The notes beneath the pieces are model-generated. The model did not search any database. It had not been told where the DNA came from and saw nothing but the letters and a program-made list of their open reading frames with translations. A DNA stretch of 64,000 bases from CBDFKJ01 sp965248805 (GTDB lineage Bacteria; Pseudomonadota; Alphaproteobacteria; UBA6615): NCBI GenBank assembly GCA_965248805.1, contig CBDFKJ010000004.1, positions 1 through 64,000 on the forward strand, read 5' to 3'. Made by a program: the position numbers and the translations under genes. Below, in pieces: positions 14,668 to 23,853 of this stretch. Numbering within the stretch: the stretch's first letter is position 1; each line of letters begins with the position of its first letter.

Positions 14668-15837
14668 CTAACCGGCGCTGGATGCGTCCAGCGCCTGCTC
14701 CAGATCGGCAATCAGATCGTCTGGATCTTCCGCGCCGACCGACAGGCGCAGCATATCGGAGGGGATGGGGCTGCCCTCGCCTTCCACGGTCGCGCGATGC
14801 TCGATCAGGCTTTCCAGCCCGCCGAGCGAGGTGGCCGGAACGAAAACGCGGCAGGCCTTTGCGACCGCCAGCGCGCGCGCCTCACCGCCCTTCACCCGCA
14901 ACGAAAGCGTGCCGCCGAACCCGCCCTTCATCTGCCGCACCGCCACGTCATGGCCCGACGTTGTCGGCAGGCCCGGATACAGCACCGCCTCGATATGGCG
15001 ATGGCCGTCGAAATGCCGGGCCAGTGTGAGCGCCGTCTGACTGGCGCGCTGCACCCGCAGATAGAGCGTGCGCATGCCACGCAACAACAGCCAGCATTCC
15101 ACGGGCCCTAGCATGGCGCCGTTCTCGAACCGCAAGTAGCGGATGCGGTCCCAAAACGCGTCGGTGCGCGCGGTGACGAGCGCCCCGGCGAGCACGTCGC
15201 CATGGCCGTTCAAATACTTGGTCGCCGAGTGCATGACCACGTCAGCGCCCAACTCGATCGGCTGTGTCAGGACGGGCGTCGCGACGGTTGAGTCGACGCC
15301 AAGGCGCGCGCCGGCCGCGTGGGCGACGTCGGCGGCCGCGGCGATATCCGTCACCTGCCAGGTGGGATTACAGGGCGTCTCGATCCAAACCAGCTTGGTG
15401 ACCCCGGGACGTATGGCCGCCTTGATCGCGTCAATGTCACCCGGCGGCACGAGATCGACCTCGAGCCCCCAATGCCTGCCCACCTGCTCCAACCAATCGC
15501 GCAGGCCGAAGTACATGACCCGCGGCGCCACCACGTGATCTCCCGGCGCCAGCGCCAGAAACACCGTCGTCGCCGCCGCCGTGCCGGCGGAAAACACCAA
15601 CGCGTCGGCGCCTTTCTCCAGCGCCGTAAGCAGCGCCTGAACCTGGGCGTAGCTGGGATTGTCGTCGCGCGTATAGCCGCGACCGGCGACCTTCTGATAC
15701 TGCGCGTCACGCGCATAGTTCGTCGACAGGTGGATCGGCGGCACAACGGCATGCGTCGCCGGGTCCAGCCAACCCAAGCCGCGCGCGGCCAGGCTCTCTG
15801 GGCGCAACGCGGGGCCTTGTCGTTTCTTCGAGGTCAT
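14668..15837 (-). CDS. metC: Cystathionine beta-lyase (Cys/Met PLP enzyme)
   Basis: 389 aa from ATG 15837. PLP enzyme of the cystathionine lyase/synthase family: ARDAQYQKVAGRGYTRDDNP, the phosphate-binding SAGTAAATTVFLAL, the cofactor Asp region GARLGVDSTVATPVL and the Schiff-base Lys in DVVMHSATKYLNGHGDVLAG. It would split cystathionine to homocysteine, pyruvate and ammonia in methionine synthesis. The C-terminal SLGGLESLIEHR is typical of MetC-like members. A longer start at 15909 exists but adds non-homologous sequence that ends where the IS begins. Confidence 0.88.
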   Translation of the reverse strand: MTSKKRQGPALRPESLAARGLGWLDPATHAVVPPIHLSTNYARDAQYQKVAGRGYTRDDNPSYAQVQALLTALEKGADALVFSAGTAAATTVFLALAPGDHVVAPRVMYFGLRDWLEQVGRHWGLEVDLVPPGDIDAIKAAIRPGVTKLVWIETPCNPTWQVTDIAAAADVAHAAGARLGVDSTVATPVLTQPIELGADVVMHSATKYLNGHGDVLAGALVTARTDAFWDRIRYLRFENGAMLGPVECWLLLRGMRTLYLRVQRASQTALTLARHFDGHRHIEAVLYPGLPTTSGHDVAVRQMKGGFGGTLSLRVKGGEARALAVAKACRVFVPATSLGGLESLIEHRATVEGEGSPIPSDMLRLSVGAEDPDDLIADLEQALDASSAG

Positions 15838-15911
15838 GGTGAGCCGATTTAGAGCCAACGGCGCGACCAGGTCAAAGTCGACGCACGCCGACAATCCTGG
15901 GGTCACCATCT

Positions 15912-17201
15912 GGAGACCTCTAACAACCGGCCGATTTGGCGCGGATAAGGGTGTCCTGTTGGCCGATCCGTGCGGCGGGTGGATTTGACGGCGTTATTCG
16001 TCCGCGGTTTCGTTCTCAGCGGGGTGTTTTTTTGTCATACGGGCGGACTCATGCCATGGCGGCCCTGCGCTCATGGAAGATCAGACGCTGGAAATTATAG
16101 GCGAGGTTGGCGAGGCCTATCTTGGTCTCGGCCCGCTTGAGCCCGATGGTCCGGACGAACAGGCTCATGCGATCCTTCTGCTGGGCGAAGACATGCTCGA
16201 CGCGTGCACGGACCGCTGACTTGCGGGCATTGGCCCGGGCGGTCGCCTTGGGCATGGCCCGGCCCGGCGGCTTCTTGCGGTGGATGTGGGAGATCCGACC
16301 CTTGCCCGCCAGCCACGCCTCGTTGGCCTTCGAGCGATAGGCGCTGTCAGCCCACACGCCGGCGGCCAGATTGTCGCCGGTGACGAGATGACGCAACATC
16401 TTGCCGTCATGGCGGGCGGCATCGGTCACCGCCGAGCCGCGGATGAAGCCGTAGGCCCGATCGATGACGACATGATTCTTGTAGCCGAACACCGGGATCG
16501 CGATGTCGGGCACGCGCCGTTGCGACCCGGCGGGGTTCTTGCGCCGCCCGGTCTTCACCGTCCACCGCGCGTCTGTGTCCTTCTGCGCCGCCTTGGCCGG
16601 CTGATCGGGCCAGACCTCGGACGCGCTCTTGCCCGCCTTGATCGCCCGCTTCTCGTCATCGCGGTGGCGCTGCTTGGGCGCCGATACCAGGGTCGCATCG
16701 ACGATCTGCCCGCCCATCGCCAGATAGCCGCACCGGCGCAATTCGCCATCGAAGGCGGCAAACAGCTTATCCATCGCCCCGGCCCGGACCAGACGCTCGC
16801 GAAAGGTCCATATGGTGTTGCGGTCCGGCGTCGGCGCTCCGAGATCGAAGCCTAGGAAGCGAAGCCAGCTCAAGCGATCGCGGATCAGAAACTCCATCCG
16901 CTCGTCACTCACCGTGTGCCGCGCGGCCAGGATCAGAACCTTGAGCATCGCCACCGCATCGTAGGCCGGGCGGCCACCTTTCGATCCGTCCGAATAGCCC
17001 AGCGCAGCCTCAAGCGGTGCGCGGAAAATCTTGAAGTCGACGACCTTTGCCAGCACCTCCAACGGATCACCCGTCGCCGAAAGCTTTCGAAGATGATCCG
17101 GTAAGCCGAACAGACCAGCCTGCCTCATCAATACCTCCTCAAACCGAACCGCCGTAGAGAATCACAACGAGGCAAAATTCACGAGGTAAATGGAGGCGTC
17201 C
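15912..17201 (-). mobile_element. IS5-type element, copy 1 (1290 bp)
   Basis: The ends are GGAGACCTC (left) and GGCGTCC (right, imperfect inverted repeats), flanked by the direct repeat ATCT at 15908-15911 and 17202-17205. A 4-bp duplication fits IS5-family behaviour. The same 1290-bp unit recurs at 38482-39771. It lies between metC and the rhomboid gene and breaks neither; it may separate metC from an original upstream promoter. Confidence 0.85.
16049..17131 (-). CDS. IS5-family transposase
   Basis: 360 aa. N-terminal DUF772-type domain (AALGYSDGSKGGRPAYDAVA), then the DDE core: GGQIVDATLVSAP (first Asp), WADSAYRS (second Asp) and a C-terminal ARVEHVFAQQKDRM (Glu). NTIWTFRERL is typical of the IS5 group. 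The gene is intact and differs from copy 2 by only a few residues, so this copy is potentially active. Confidence 0.92.
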   Translation of the reverse strand: MMRQAGLFGLPDHLRKLSATGDPLEVLAKVVDFKIFRAPLEAALGYSDGSKGGRPAYDAVAMLKVLILAARHTVSDERMEFLIRDRLSWLRFLGFDLGAPTPDRNTIWTFRERLVRAGAMDKLFAAFDGELRRCGYLAMGGQIVDATLVSAPKQRHRDDEKRAIKAGKSASEVWPDQPAKAAQKDTDARWTVKTGRRKNPAGSQRRVPDIAIPVFGYKNHVVIDRAYGFIRGSAVTDAARHDGKMLRHLVTGDNLAAGVWADSAYRSKANEAWLAGKGRISHIHRKKPPGRAMPKATARANARKSAVRARVEHVFAQQKDRMSLFVRTIGLKRAETKIGLANLAYNFQRLIFHERRAAMA

Positions 17202-17223
17202 ATCTGTGCGAACGGGAACCGGA

Positions 17224-17931
17224 CTAATAGCCCCAAGGACCTGGCGCGTGGCCGAACAGCTTAACGTCACGCGGCCGCAACAACAGCAACAGAACGAGGC
17301 CGGCGACGAATCCGCCGATGTGTGCCCACCAGGCGATCTTGAGAAATCCGTCACCGACGAGTGCGAACGCAAGCTGAATGGCCATAAAGCCGAGAATGGC
17401 GACCCATGCCGGCAGGCGCAGCGGAATGATGAAGAATAGCAGGATGAATAGCTGGGCGCGCGGATGCAGCAGCAGGAACGCGCCCAGCACGCCCGAAACG
17501 GCGCCGCTGGCGCCGATCACGCAGCCCAGCGCATCGGAACGCATGTAGGCATCCGCCAACATCGAAAGCACGCCGCTGGCAAGATAAAAGATAAGGAACC
17601 GAAAATGGCCCAGCGCCATTTCCACCTTGGCGCCGAAACTCCACAGGAACAGCATGTTGAGAATCAAATGCAGCCAGTGGGCATGAAGAAACGTCGCCGT
17701 CAGTAGTCTTACCGCGGCCGGAACCGGCTCCAGTTCGGGCGGCAACTGCACGCGGCCAAAAAAGACTGCGGGTATGCTGCCGTAGCCGACGTATAGGCGG
17801 TCCACCGCCTCTGGCTCGAGTGTCGTCTGCCAAAAGTGGATGAGCGTGCACAGCGCGACGAGGCCAATCGTGACGGGATAGGTGGACGATCGCCGCGTGC
17901 GCGCGCCATCGTGCAAAGGCAAAAACGACAT
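17224..17931 (-). CDS. Rhomboid-family intramembrane serine protease
   Basis: 235 aa with about six membrane segments. The catalytic Ser is in GASGAVSG (near residue 142), the catalytic His in WWAHIGGFVAG (near residue 206), and a HAHWLHLILNML segment forms the oxyanion side. The long loop between the first two helices is normal for the family. It cleaves membrane-protein segments. Its natural upstream region is intact. Confidence 0.9.
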   Translation of the reverse strand: MSFLPLHDGARTRRSSTYPVTIGLVALCTLIHFWQTTLEPEAVDRLYVGYGSIPAVFFGRVQLPPELEPVPAAVRLLTATFLHAHWLHLILNMLFLWSFGAKVEMALGHFRFLIFYLASGVLSMLADAYMRSDALGCVIGASGAVSGVLGAFLLLHPRAQLFILLFFIIPLRLPAWVAILGFMAIQLAFALVGDGFLKIAWWAHIGGFVAGLVLLLLLRPRDVKLFGHAPGPWGY

Positions 17932-18006
17932 TGTCTACAGTACGGCGCGGGCGCGCCGAGGCGCAAACGGGCGAATACCGAACCGGCACGTTGACAGGTT
18001 TCAGCG

Positions 18007-18711
18007 TCAGTGGCGCGCGTATTGGGTTTTGCCGAAGAGGACTTCCCGCTCGGCCTGCTGAACGGGTCCGGGTCGGCGCTGGTCGGCCGGCACTTCCAGG
18101 CCGCGCACGACCGCCGGCCGCGCGGCGATGGTCTCAAACCAGCGCTTCAGGTGCGGGTAATCGTCTAGGTTCTGGCCCTTCTTCTCGGGAAAACGCAACC
18201 ACGGAAAGGTCGCCATGTCGGCGATCGTGTAGTCATCACCGGCAAGCTAGGCGCTTTGCGACAAGCGCTTGTCGCAGACGTTGTACAGCCGCGTCGCTTC
18301 GTTGGTGTAGCGGTCGATGGCATACGGGATCTTCTCCGGCGCGTAGTCGCGAAAGTGGTGTGTCTGGCCGAGCATTGGGCCGACGTGAGCCATCTGAAAC
18401 ATCAGCCACTCCATCATCGAGTAATATCCCACCGCATCGTCGGTCTCGCGCGGCATGAATTTTCCGGTTTTGTTGGCGAGATAGATCAGGATCGCGCCCG
18501 ATTCCATCATGCGGATCGGTTTGCCGCCCGGGCCGTCCTCGTCGACGATGGCCGGGATCTTGTTGTTGGGGCTGAGCTTCAGGAACTCCGGCGTAAATTG
18601 CTCGCCCTTGCCGATCCGAACCGGGTGGACCTGATAGGGCAGACCACACTCCTCGAGCATGATATGAACCTTGTGGCCGTTGGGCGTGGGCCAAGTGTGC
18701 ACGTGGATCAT
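18007..18711 (-). pseudogene. Glutathione S-transferase with in-frame TAG
   Basis: The N-terminal thioredoxin fold (NGHKVHIMLEECGLPYQVHP, then NNKIPAIVD) and C-terminal helical domain (GDDYTIADMATFPWLRF) lie in the same frame. They are separated only by a TAG codon at 18249-18247, where relatives have Tyr (SAYLAGDDYTIAD). One base change would restore a 234-aa enzyme of the YfcG/YghU type. The product is truncated before the helix that completes the active-site cleft. Either a recent pseudogene or a sequence error. Confidence 0.8.
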
Positions 18712-18903
18712 GTCTTCCCTCTCTTGCGCAGCGCCGATCAGCGGGCGTGCGCTAAGGTAGGCCTCCTCCCGTCAAGCGCAACCTGGACAACGCGAACATC
18801 CCATCACAGGCCGCTGAATTCCGGTTGCAACCGCGTTTTCCTAACCCCATCATCGCGGCCCAGCCAGGTCGGCGAAGAGGTTCAAAATCCCGCAGTGCCT
18901 GCA

Positions 18904-20994
18904 GTGATCCACGCCCATGGCGCCAGGACTCGGCGATGGTGCAGACTGATCGCATTCGGGTCGGCCGCAATTTTTGCCGCATCGCACGCGCTCGCGGCAG
19001 ACCTCGACGCGCGCCTCACCGCCGACGTGCTGGCGCACGTCTACCCCGACGCCGATCGCATCGGACCGGCCGAAGGCGAGCCGCCGGCCGCACCGGTCTA
19101 TGTCGGCGACGAGATCGTGGCGTACATCTTTTCCACCCTCGACGTGGTGGCCGCTCCCGGCTATGCCAGCGTTCCCTTTGACGTGATCGCTGCCGTCGAC
19201 CTGAACCGCGAAGTCATCGGGGCAAAGGTCATTTTCCACAAAGAATCCTACGTCATGAACGACCCGCGTCGGCAGGTGCTGCTCGATGAATTCCTCGACA
19301 CGCATCAAGCATTCCACATTGCCCGCAAGACTCCCGGCTCGCCGCGGCCGGACTATGTCTCCGGTGCCACCGTGTCGGCACGCGCGATGCGCGCGGCCAT
19401 TGTCGACAGCGCACGGCTGATCCTGCGCGCACGACACGACCGGCCCGCGGTCACCGAGCCGACACTCGATCGGGAAGGCTTCCGGCCGGCCGGATGGCCG
19501 CAGTTGATCGAGGACGGATCGATCGTCAGCGCCAGGGTCACAAATGCCGCGATCGCCGAGATGTTCGCTGCCGCCGGCGCAGCACCTGGCGTGAAGACGG
19601 GCCCGCCGGATGAGGCATTCGCGGAGATGTACACGGGCCTCATCACGCCGCCGACAATCGGGCGCAATCTGTTCGGACGGGAGCGCTTCGCCGGGTACAT
19701 GCGCAAAGGCTTTGAGGGCGGCAACGCTATCGTTGTGGCCGGCGCCAAGTACGATTTCTTCGGCACCGCCTATTTCAAGAAAGCCAATGACCACCAATTC
19801 GATCGGCTGCAACTTGTTCAAGGCGAGCGGACCTTCCGGTTCGACCGCGATCACTTCCAGCGCCTGAGCCTGCGCGGTCGCGACGGGATTCAAAGCTTCG
19901 GCCGCGCGGGGATTTTCCACATCGCGCCGGACAGTGGCTTCAATCCGCTGCAGCCGTGGCGACTGCAGATCCTGGTGCCGAGCGCGGATGCCAACGCGCC
20001 TCCAATAACCGCGATCGAACTGCCATACGTCTTGCCGGACCAGTACATTTTGTTGCCGGAGCCCGAACCCGAGCCGGCTTGGATGGAGGCGTGGCGCGAC
20101 GACAGCACCGACATCGCCGTGCTCGGCGGCATGTTGGGGGTGCTGACGCTGATCATGGGTTTCCAAGGCCCACTGACCCGTCGCAACCGCGAGTACCGCT
20201 GGCTGCGCAACGGATTCCTGCTGTTCGTCCTGGTGTGGCTTGGCTGGACCGCCGGCGGTCAGCTATCGATCATCAACGTGTTCAACTACGCGCTGGCACC
20301 GTTCAAGGGTTTTGGCTGGGGCTTCTACCTGGCCGAGCCCCTCATCCTGATCGTCGCCGTCTATACCGCGCTTTCACTGGTCGTCCTGGGCCGCGGTGTG
20401 TTCTGCGGCTGGCTGTGCCCCTTCGGCGCGTTGCAGGAACTGCTCGGCCAGGCGGCGCGCGCGCTGCGCCTGCCCCAATGGCAGCCGAGCGAGGAACTGC
20501 AGCGGCGCCTGTGGTGGGGCAAGTATGCCTCCGCCGCGGCCGTCTTCGCGGTGGTGATCTACTCGCTCGACATGGCCTCGACCGCCGCCGAGGTGGAGCC
20601 GTTCCGCACGGCTATCACGGCCAAGTTCGCGCGCAACTGGCCGTATGTCGTCTACGCTGGCGCGCTTCTGTTGATGGCGCTGTTCACCGAGCGCTTCTAT
20701 TGCCGGTTCCTGTGCCCACTTGGCGGCGTGCTCGCGCTGGCTGGCCGTCTCCACATCCTGAACCTGCTCAAGCGTCGGCCGGAATGCGGCAGCCCGTGCC
20801 ACCTGTGCGAGCGGTCATGCCCGGTCAAGGCAATCGAACGAAGCGGGCGCATTAACATGGTTGAATGTTTTCAGTGCCTGGACTGTCAGGTCGAGTACGC
20901 CAACGACCACCGTTGCCCGCCGCTGGCGTGGGAGCGCAAACACCGGGAGCGAAAGCACGCCCCGATGCGCGAACCGGTGCCGGCGCTCGTCTGA
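18904..20994 (+). CDS. nosR: NosR/NirI-family electron-transfer protein
   Basis: About 696 aa from GTG 18904 (another GTG at 18895; upstream in-frame sequence antisense to the GST gene is not NosR-like). A signal-type segment is followed by a periplasmic FMN domain with SGATVSA (flavin attachment Thr). Next come five or six membrane helices with CGWLCPFGALQE and CRFLCPLGGVLA (heme or metal-binding CxxxCP). The C-terminal ferredoxin part has two Cys-rich clusters (CGSPCHLCERSCP and CFQCLDCQVEY). NosR supplies electrons for and regulates nitrous oxide reductase. Its usual partner nosZ is not in the window. Confidence 0.88.
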   Translation: MIHAHGARTRRWCRLIAFGSAAIFAASHALAADLDARLTADVLAHVYPDADRIGPAEGEPPAAPVYVGDEIVAYIFSTLDVVAAPGYASVPFDVIAAVDLNREVIGAKVIFHKESYVMNDPRRQVLLDEFLDTHQAFHIARKTPGSPRPDYVSGATVSARAMRAAIVDSARLILRARHDRPAVTEPTLDREGFRPAGWPQLIEDGSIVSARVTNAAIAEMFAAAGAAPGVKTGPPDEAFAEMYTGLITPPTIGRNLFGRERFAGYMRKGFEGGNAIVVAGAKYDFFGTAYFKKANDHQFDRLQLVQGERTFRFDRDHFQRLSLRGRDGIQSFGRAGIFHIAPDSGFNPLQPWRLQILVPSADANAPPITAIELPYVLPDQYILLPEPEPEPAWMEAWRDDSTDIAVLGGMLGVLTLIMGFQGPLTRRNREYRWLRNGFLLFVLVWLGWTAGGQLSIINVFNYALAPFKGFGWGFYLAEPLILIVAVYTALSLVVLGRGVFCGWLCPFGALQELLGQAARALRLPQWQPSEELQRRLWWGKYASAAAVFAVVIYSLDMASTAAEVEPFRTAITAKFARNWPYVVYAGALLLMALFTERFYCRFLCPLGGVLALAGRLHILNLLKRRPECGSPCHLCERSCPVKAIERSGRINMVECFQCLDCQVEYANDHRCPPLAWERKHRERKHAPMREPVPALV

Positions 20995-21246
20995 GCGCTG
21001 GCGCAATGGCCGCGGCGGCGCCGTGATTTACGCTTACGTCCGACCCCCCGGCCAAAAGACCGGACGTGCCATGCACTTACACCCTGTCATGGACGGCATT
21101 GTCGCCGTAGACATGGCCATGGACGCCGTCAGCCCGCCGGATGTGCGCATGACATCAGTCGCGGGCGCATTGGGCCGAGCGTAACGGCGAAACGCCTCTG
21201 AGAACTTGTGATGATCCAGCCAGCGATAATCACTGGCGGGGTCGGG
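20995..21246. other. Intergenic region after nosR, no convincing gene
   Basis: A short frame (MDGIVAVDMAMDAVSPPDVR, within 21071-21184) continues the shadow of nosR and has no family I recognise. The expected nosZ start is absent. I see no clear terminator, promoter or repeat. Confidence 0.4.
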
Positions 21247-21843
21247 TCAGAACGGGCTCTTGTCCGGCTGGATGATCTCCGGCATGTCCTGCAGCGTTAG
21301 CGTCAGCAGGTCCGGATCGAAGTTCTCCGGCAGGAACCCACCGCCGGGATTGTCGCCCCGTTCAGCGAGTTCGATTTCGTCCTCGTCGGCGGGCTCGGTG
21401 TCCTCTTCTTCCTCCTCGCCTTCGATCACGTCAACCGTGCCGGCGACCTCCTCGCCTTCCTTGATCTTTTCGTTAGCTGCCAACAACTGGTCGGCCAACT
21501 GATCGTCGTAGGGCAGCTTGTAGTTACGCGGCACTCCAATGGGGACGTTGTTCTCATCGAGCGCTTCCAACCACAGATAAATCGCGCCGGGATTCTGCGT
21601 GAACTGGTTGGGCTCGACGATCTTGGACCAGTGAAGCTGAAAATTCGATGGCGGGCTTTCCTCGGACGGCCATCCCACCAAGGCAGCCACCGACACATAG
21701 GTCGTGAACCAAAGCCAAAATACCACCACGGTGGCGGAAGCCTTCACCCACCACAGCCAACGCGAGGCCACGTTAAGGCTGAGCAGCAGAACCAACACCG
21801 CGACGCTGGCAGCGACGATGCCCAGCACGCCAAAGGTCATCAT
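21247..21843 (-). CDS. Membrane protein of TolQ-linked operon
   Basis: 198 aa. Two N-terminal membrane helices (LGIVAASVAVLVLLLSLNVA and ASATVVVFWLWFTTYVSVAA) are followed by a hydrophilic, very acidic tail (GEEEEEDTEPADEDEIE) that is probably extracytoplasmic. I do not recognise the family. It lies 67 bp after a second membrane protein and a TolQ/ExbB-type channel gene, so it is likely a component of the same complex. Confidence 0.65.
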   Translation of the reverse strand: MMTFGVLGIVAASVAVLVLLLSLNVASRWLWWVKASATVVVFWLWFTTYVSVAALVGWPSEESPPSNFQLHWSKIVEPNQFTQNPGAIYLWLEALDENNVPIGVPRNYKLPYDDQLADQLLAANEKIKEGEEVAGTVDVIEGEEEEEDTEPADEDEIELAERGDNPGGGFLPENFDPDLLTLTLQDMPEIIQPDKSPF

Positions 21844-21910
21844 AACACCATCCTCCGCTGCCGATTACGCGTGTGGCGCCAATTGAATACGACCGTCATC
21901 CCGGTGATCG

Positions 21911-22540
21911 TCACTTCGTCTGGCGGGTGCGACGTACCAGCGAAATCGGTCGAAATCCCATATCGGTAACGGAACCGTCCGGCGCGACGGTGAAGCGAAC
22001 AATGGTTTCTTCCTGACCGCGGTGGTCGAGCTCGACAGTCGTGTAGTAGACCACCGTAAGCTGCGGGTTCACCTTCTCGACCTTCACATTGACCGGCACC
22101 GGATCGGTTCCCGTCGCCAGGTAATGGTACACGTTCACGACATACTCGCCGGGGACGATACCGCGCATCGATACGGATTCCTGATTGAGCGGATTGGAAA
22201 TCTTCTCGCCGTTCACCAGGATCGTGTCGCGATACATGCCGCGGTCATCGCGGTCGAGATGCAACAGGCCTGCTTCCTTGGAGTGGTACCAAACGATCTG
22301 ACCCGCCGGGTCCTCGACATAAGTGTCGACGTCATCGGGATGCTCGTCCGGCCAGGTAACGGTGACGATGAACTCGGCCATCGTGTCGACCTTGCCGGTC
22401 ATCTCATCCGGACTAATCAGAATGAAGGTGATGATAAACATCATGGCTGTGACCGACAGCACCTTGAACAACACCGCCACGAACGGACCGACGGCTTCGT
22501 CTTCGCGCGCGTAGACGTTGTATTCGGCCATCATGCTCAT
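21911..22540 (-). CDS. Single-span membrane protein with periplasmic domain
   Basis: 209 aa. A short cytoplasmic tail is followed by one membrane helix (VTAMMFIITFILI). A periplasmic beta-rich domain follows (FIVTVTWPDEHPDDVDTYVE and IVPGEYVVNVYHYLA). The topology resembles TolR/ExbD and gives a periplasmic partner for a proton-driven stator. It overlaps the TolQ-like gene stop by ATGA, indicating coupled translation. Confidence 0.7.
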   Translation of the reverse strand: MSMMAEYNVYAREDEAVGPFVAVLFKVLSVTAMMFIITFILISPDEMTGKVDTMAEFIVTVTWPDEHPDDVDTYVEDPAGQIVWYHSKEAGLLHLDRDDRGMYRDTILVNGEKISNPLNQESVSMRGIVPGEYVVNVYHYLATGTDPVPVNVKVEKVNPQLTVVYYTTVELDHRGQEETIVRFTVAPDGSVTDMGFRPISLVRRTRQTK

Positions 22541-23313
22541 GATACGGCGCCCTTATCGAGGATGGGCACGACCTGAACCTCTGTCAGCTCCGTCGTCAAC
22601 TCAAACAGGTGATGCGTCGCGTCGTCGATGAAGTAGTACTGGATCTTGACCAGGATAGCGCCGACCAGACCGGCCAGCGTCGTGTACAGGGCAACGCCCA
22701 TGCCCGTGCTCATGAAGGTCAGAACCGATTTCATGGATGCGACGCTGAAATCCTCCAAGCTGTCGAGCGGCAGCAGCATGTAGATGAACCCGACGATGGT
22801 GCCGAGCAGGCCCAGCTTAAGCTGCAAGTCAGAGGACAAATGGCCCAGGTTCTGCTTACCGCGCAGCTTGTCGGCGAGCGAGCGCATGAGAGGCGTCTGA
22901 TCGATCGGATTGCCATCGGCCCGGCGCGCCTTGTTCACCAGATCGCGGATGTGGCTGGTCAGAACTCCGGGCAGAAGCTCGGTGCCGTCGCTGAGCAGCA
23001 CCCGGTCGCCAATAACACGATATCCTTCGGTACCGCCCATTATCTGCTCGCGCACACGATGGGCGGTGTTGATCTCGCTCGACATTTCGACGGTAACCGA
23101 GAGCGCATGCACGCTCGTCAGGGCATACACGATCAATATGACCAGCGAGATGTAGCTGACGTCGCGCTCCACCATTCCCTGGATCATTTCGAAATGCCAC
23201 AACAGAACGAAGCCGAACACCGACACCGCCGTGAAAATCAGCCATTTGAGCAACAGGAAATGGTCGCGCATCTCCACGGCATTGCCGAGCAGCCTAATTG
23301 GAACGGCTTGCAT
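22537..23313 (-). CDS. MotA/TolQ/ExbB-type proton channel protein
   Basis: 258 aa with membrane helices at about 22-40 and 54-72, and a pair near 168-190 and 200-225. The conserved segment LKLGLLGTIVGFIYMLLPL and TGMGVALYTTLAGLVGAIL form the channel core of the MotA/TolQ/ExbB family (Gly- and Thr-rich proton path). Such proteins assemble as stators that use the proton gradient to drive movement or energise outer-membrane processes. Its two downstream partners are not TolR/TolA or ExbD by sequence. Confidence 0.85.
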   Translation of the reverse strand: MQAVPIRLLGNAVEMRDHFLLLKWLIFTAVSVFGFVLLWHFEMIQGMVERDVSYISLVILIVYALTSVHALSVTVEMSSEINTAHRVREQIMGGTEGYRVIGDRVLLSDGTELLPGVLTSHIRDLVNKARRADGNPIDQTPLMRSLADKLRGKQNLGHLSSDLQLKLGLLGTIVGFIYMLLPLDSLEDFSVASMKSVLTFMSTGMGVALYTTLAGLVGAILVKIQYYFIDDATHHLFELTTELTEVQVVPILDKGAVS

Positions 23314-23853
23314 GGATCCTCCTCGTTCGTCTCCGCTCTTCGACCAACCGGGTCATTTCACTTTGTTCAAGATGCGTGCCGGCGCCACACAGAGCCAGGG
23401 CGGCATCTCCATGCCGACCACGCCGCCGGTTCCCGACGACCGCCATCACGCAAATACCGTATTCTATCGGGTCGTCAGGCGCCCTCTGTAAAGCCACACT
23501 CGCACATCATCACACCGTCCGAACCGCGCCGGCGGCCGGCCGACGATAAGTCCACAAACTCCCCGAAAGCCCGAACTACCTCGCCAGCACCGGTTTGGCG
23601 ACCGCACATCTCAGGGCGTGAAGTCGGGAAAACTAGCAGCATCGGGGGCCCGAGTGCAATCACATCGCGCCCACGAATATGCACACTCCGTTGACCCGAA
23701 ATCGCATCACCTGGCGCCGCCGCTGGCCCAGACAGCCCATATCCGGACGATTGCAAACGAGCCTCAGCCAACGCCCGGAAGCGCCCGATGGGACAGGCGC
23801 CGCGCGGTACTACCACACGCTCAGTCCCGACTCCGATCGACGCATCGCGTTGC
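23314..23853. other. Intergenic region, no convincing gene
   Basis: About 540 bp between the TolQ-like operon promoter side and the nuclease gene. The long frames here are GC-rich shadows without recognisable motifs. The operon promoter presumably lies at its left end (about 23320-23400), but I see no strong consensus box. Confidence 0.35.

Noticed and set aside
16280..16855. 191-aa frame antisense to the IS5-type transposase (also at 38850)
   Set aside because: Shadow of the transposase gene, identical in both copies, with no independent motif.
18256..18903. N-terminal 216-codon extension of the nosR frame
   Set aside because: It runs antisense to the glutathione transferase gene and has no NosR-like features; the signal segment and FMN domain begin after GTG 18904.
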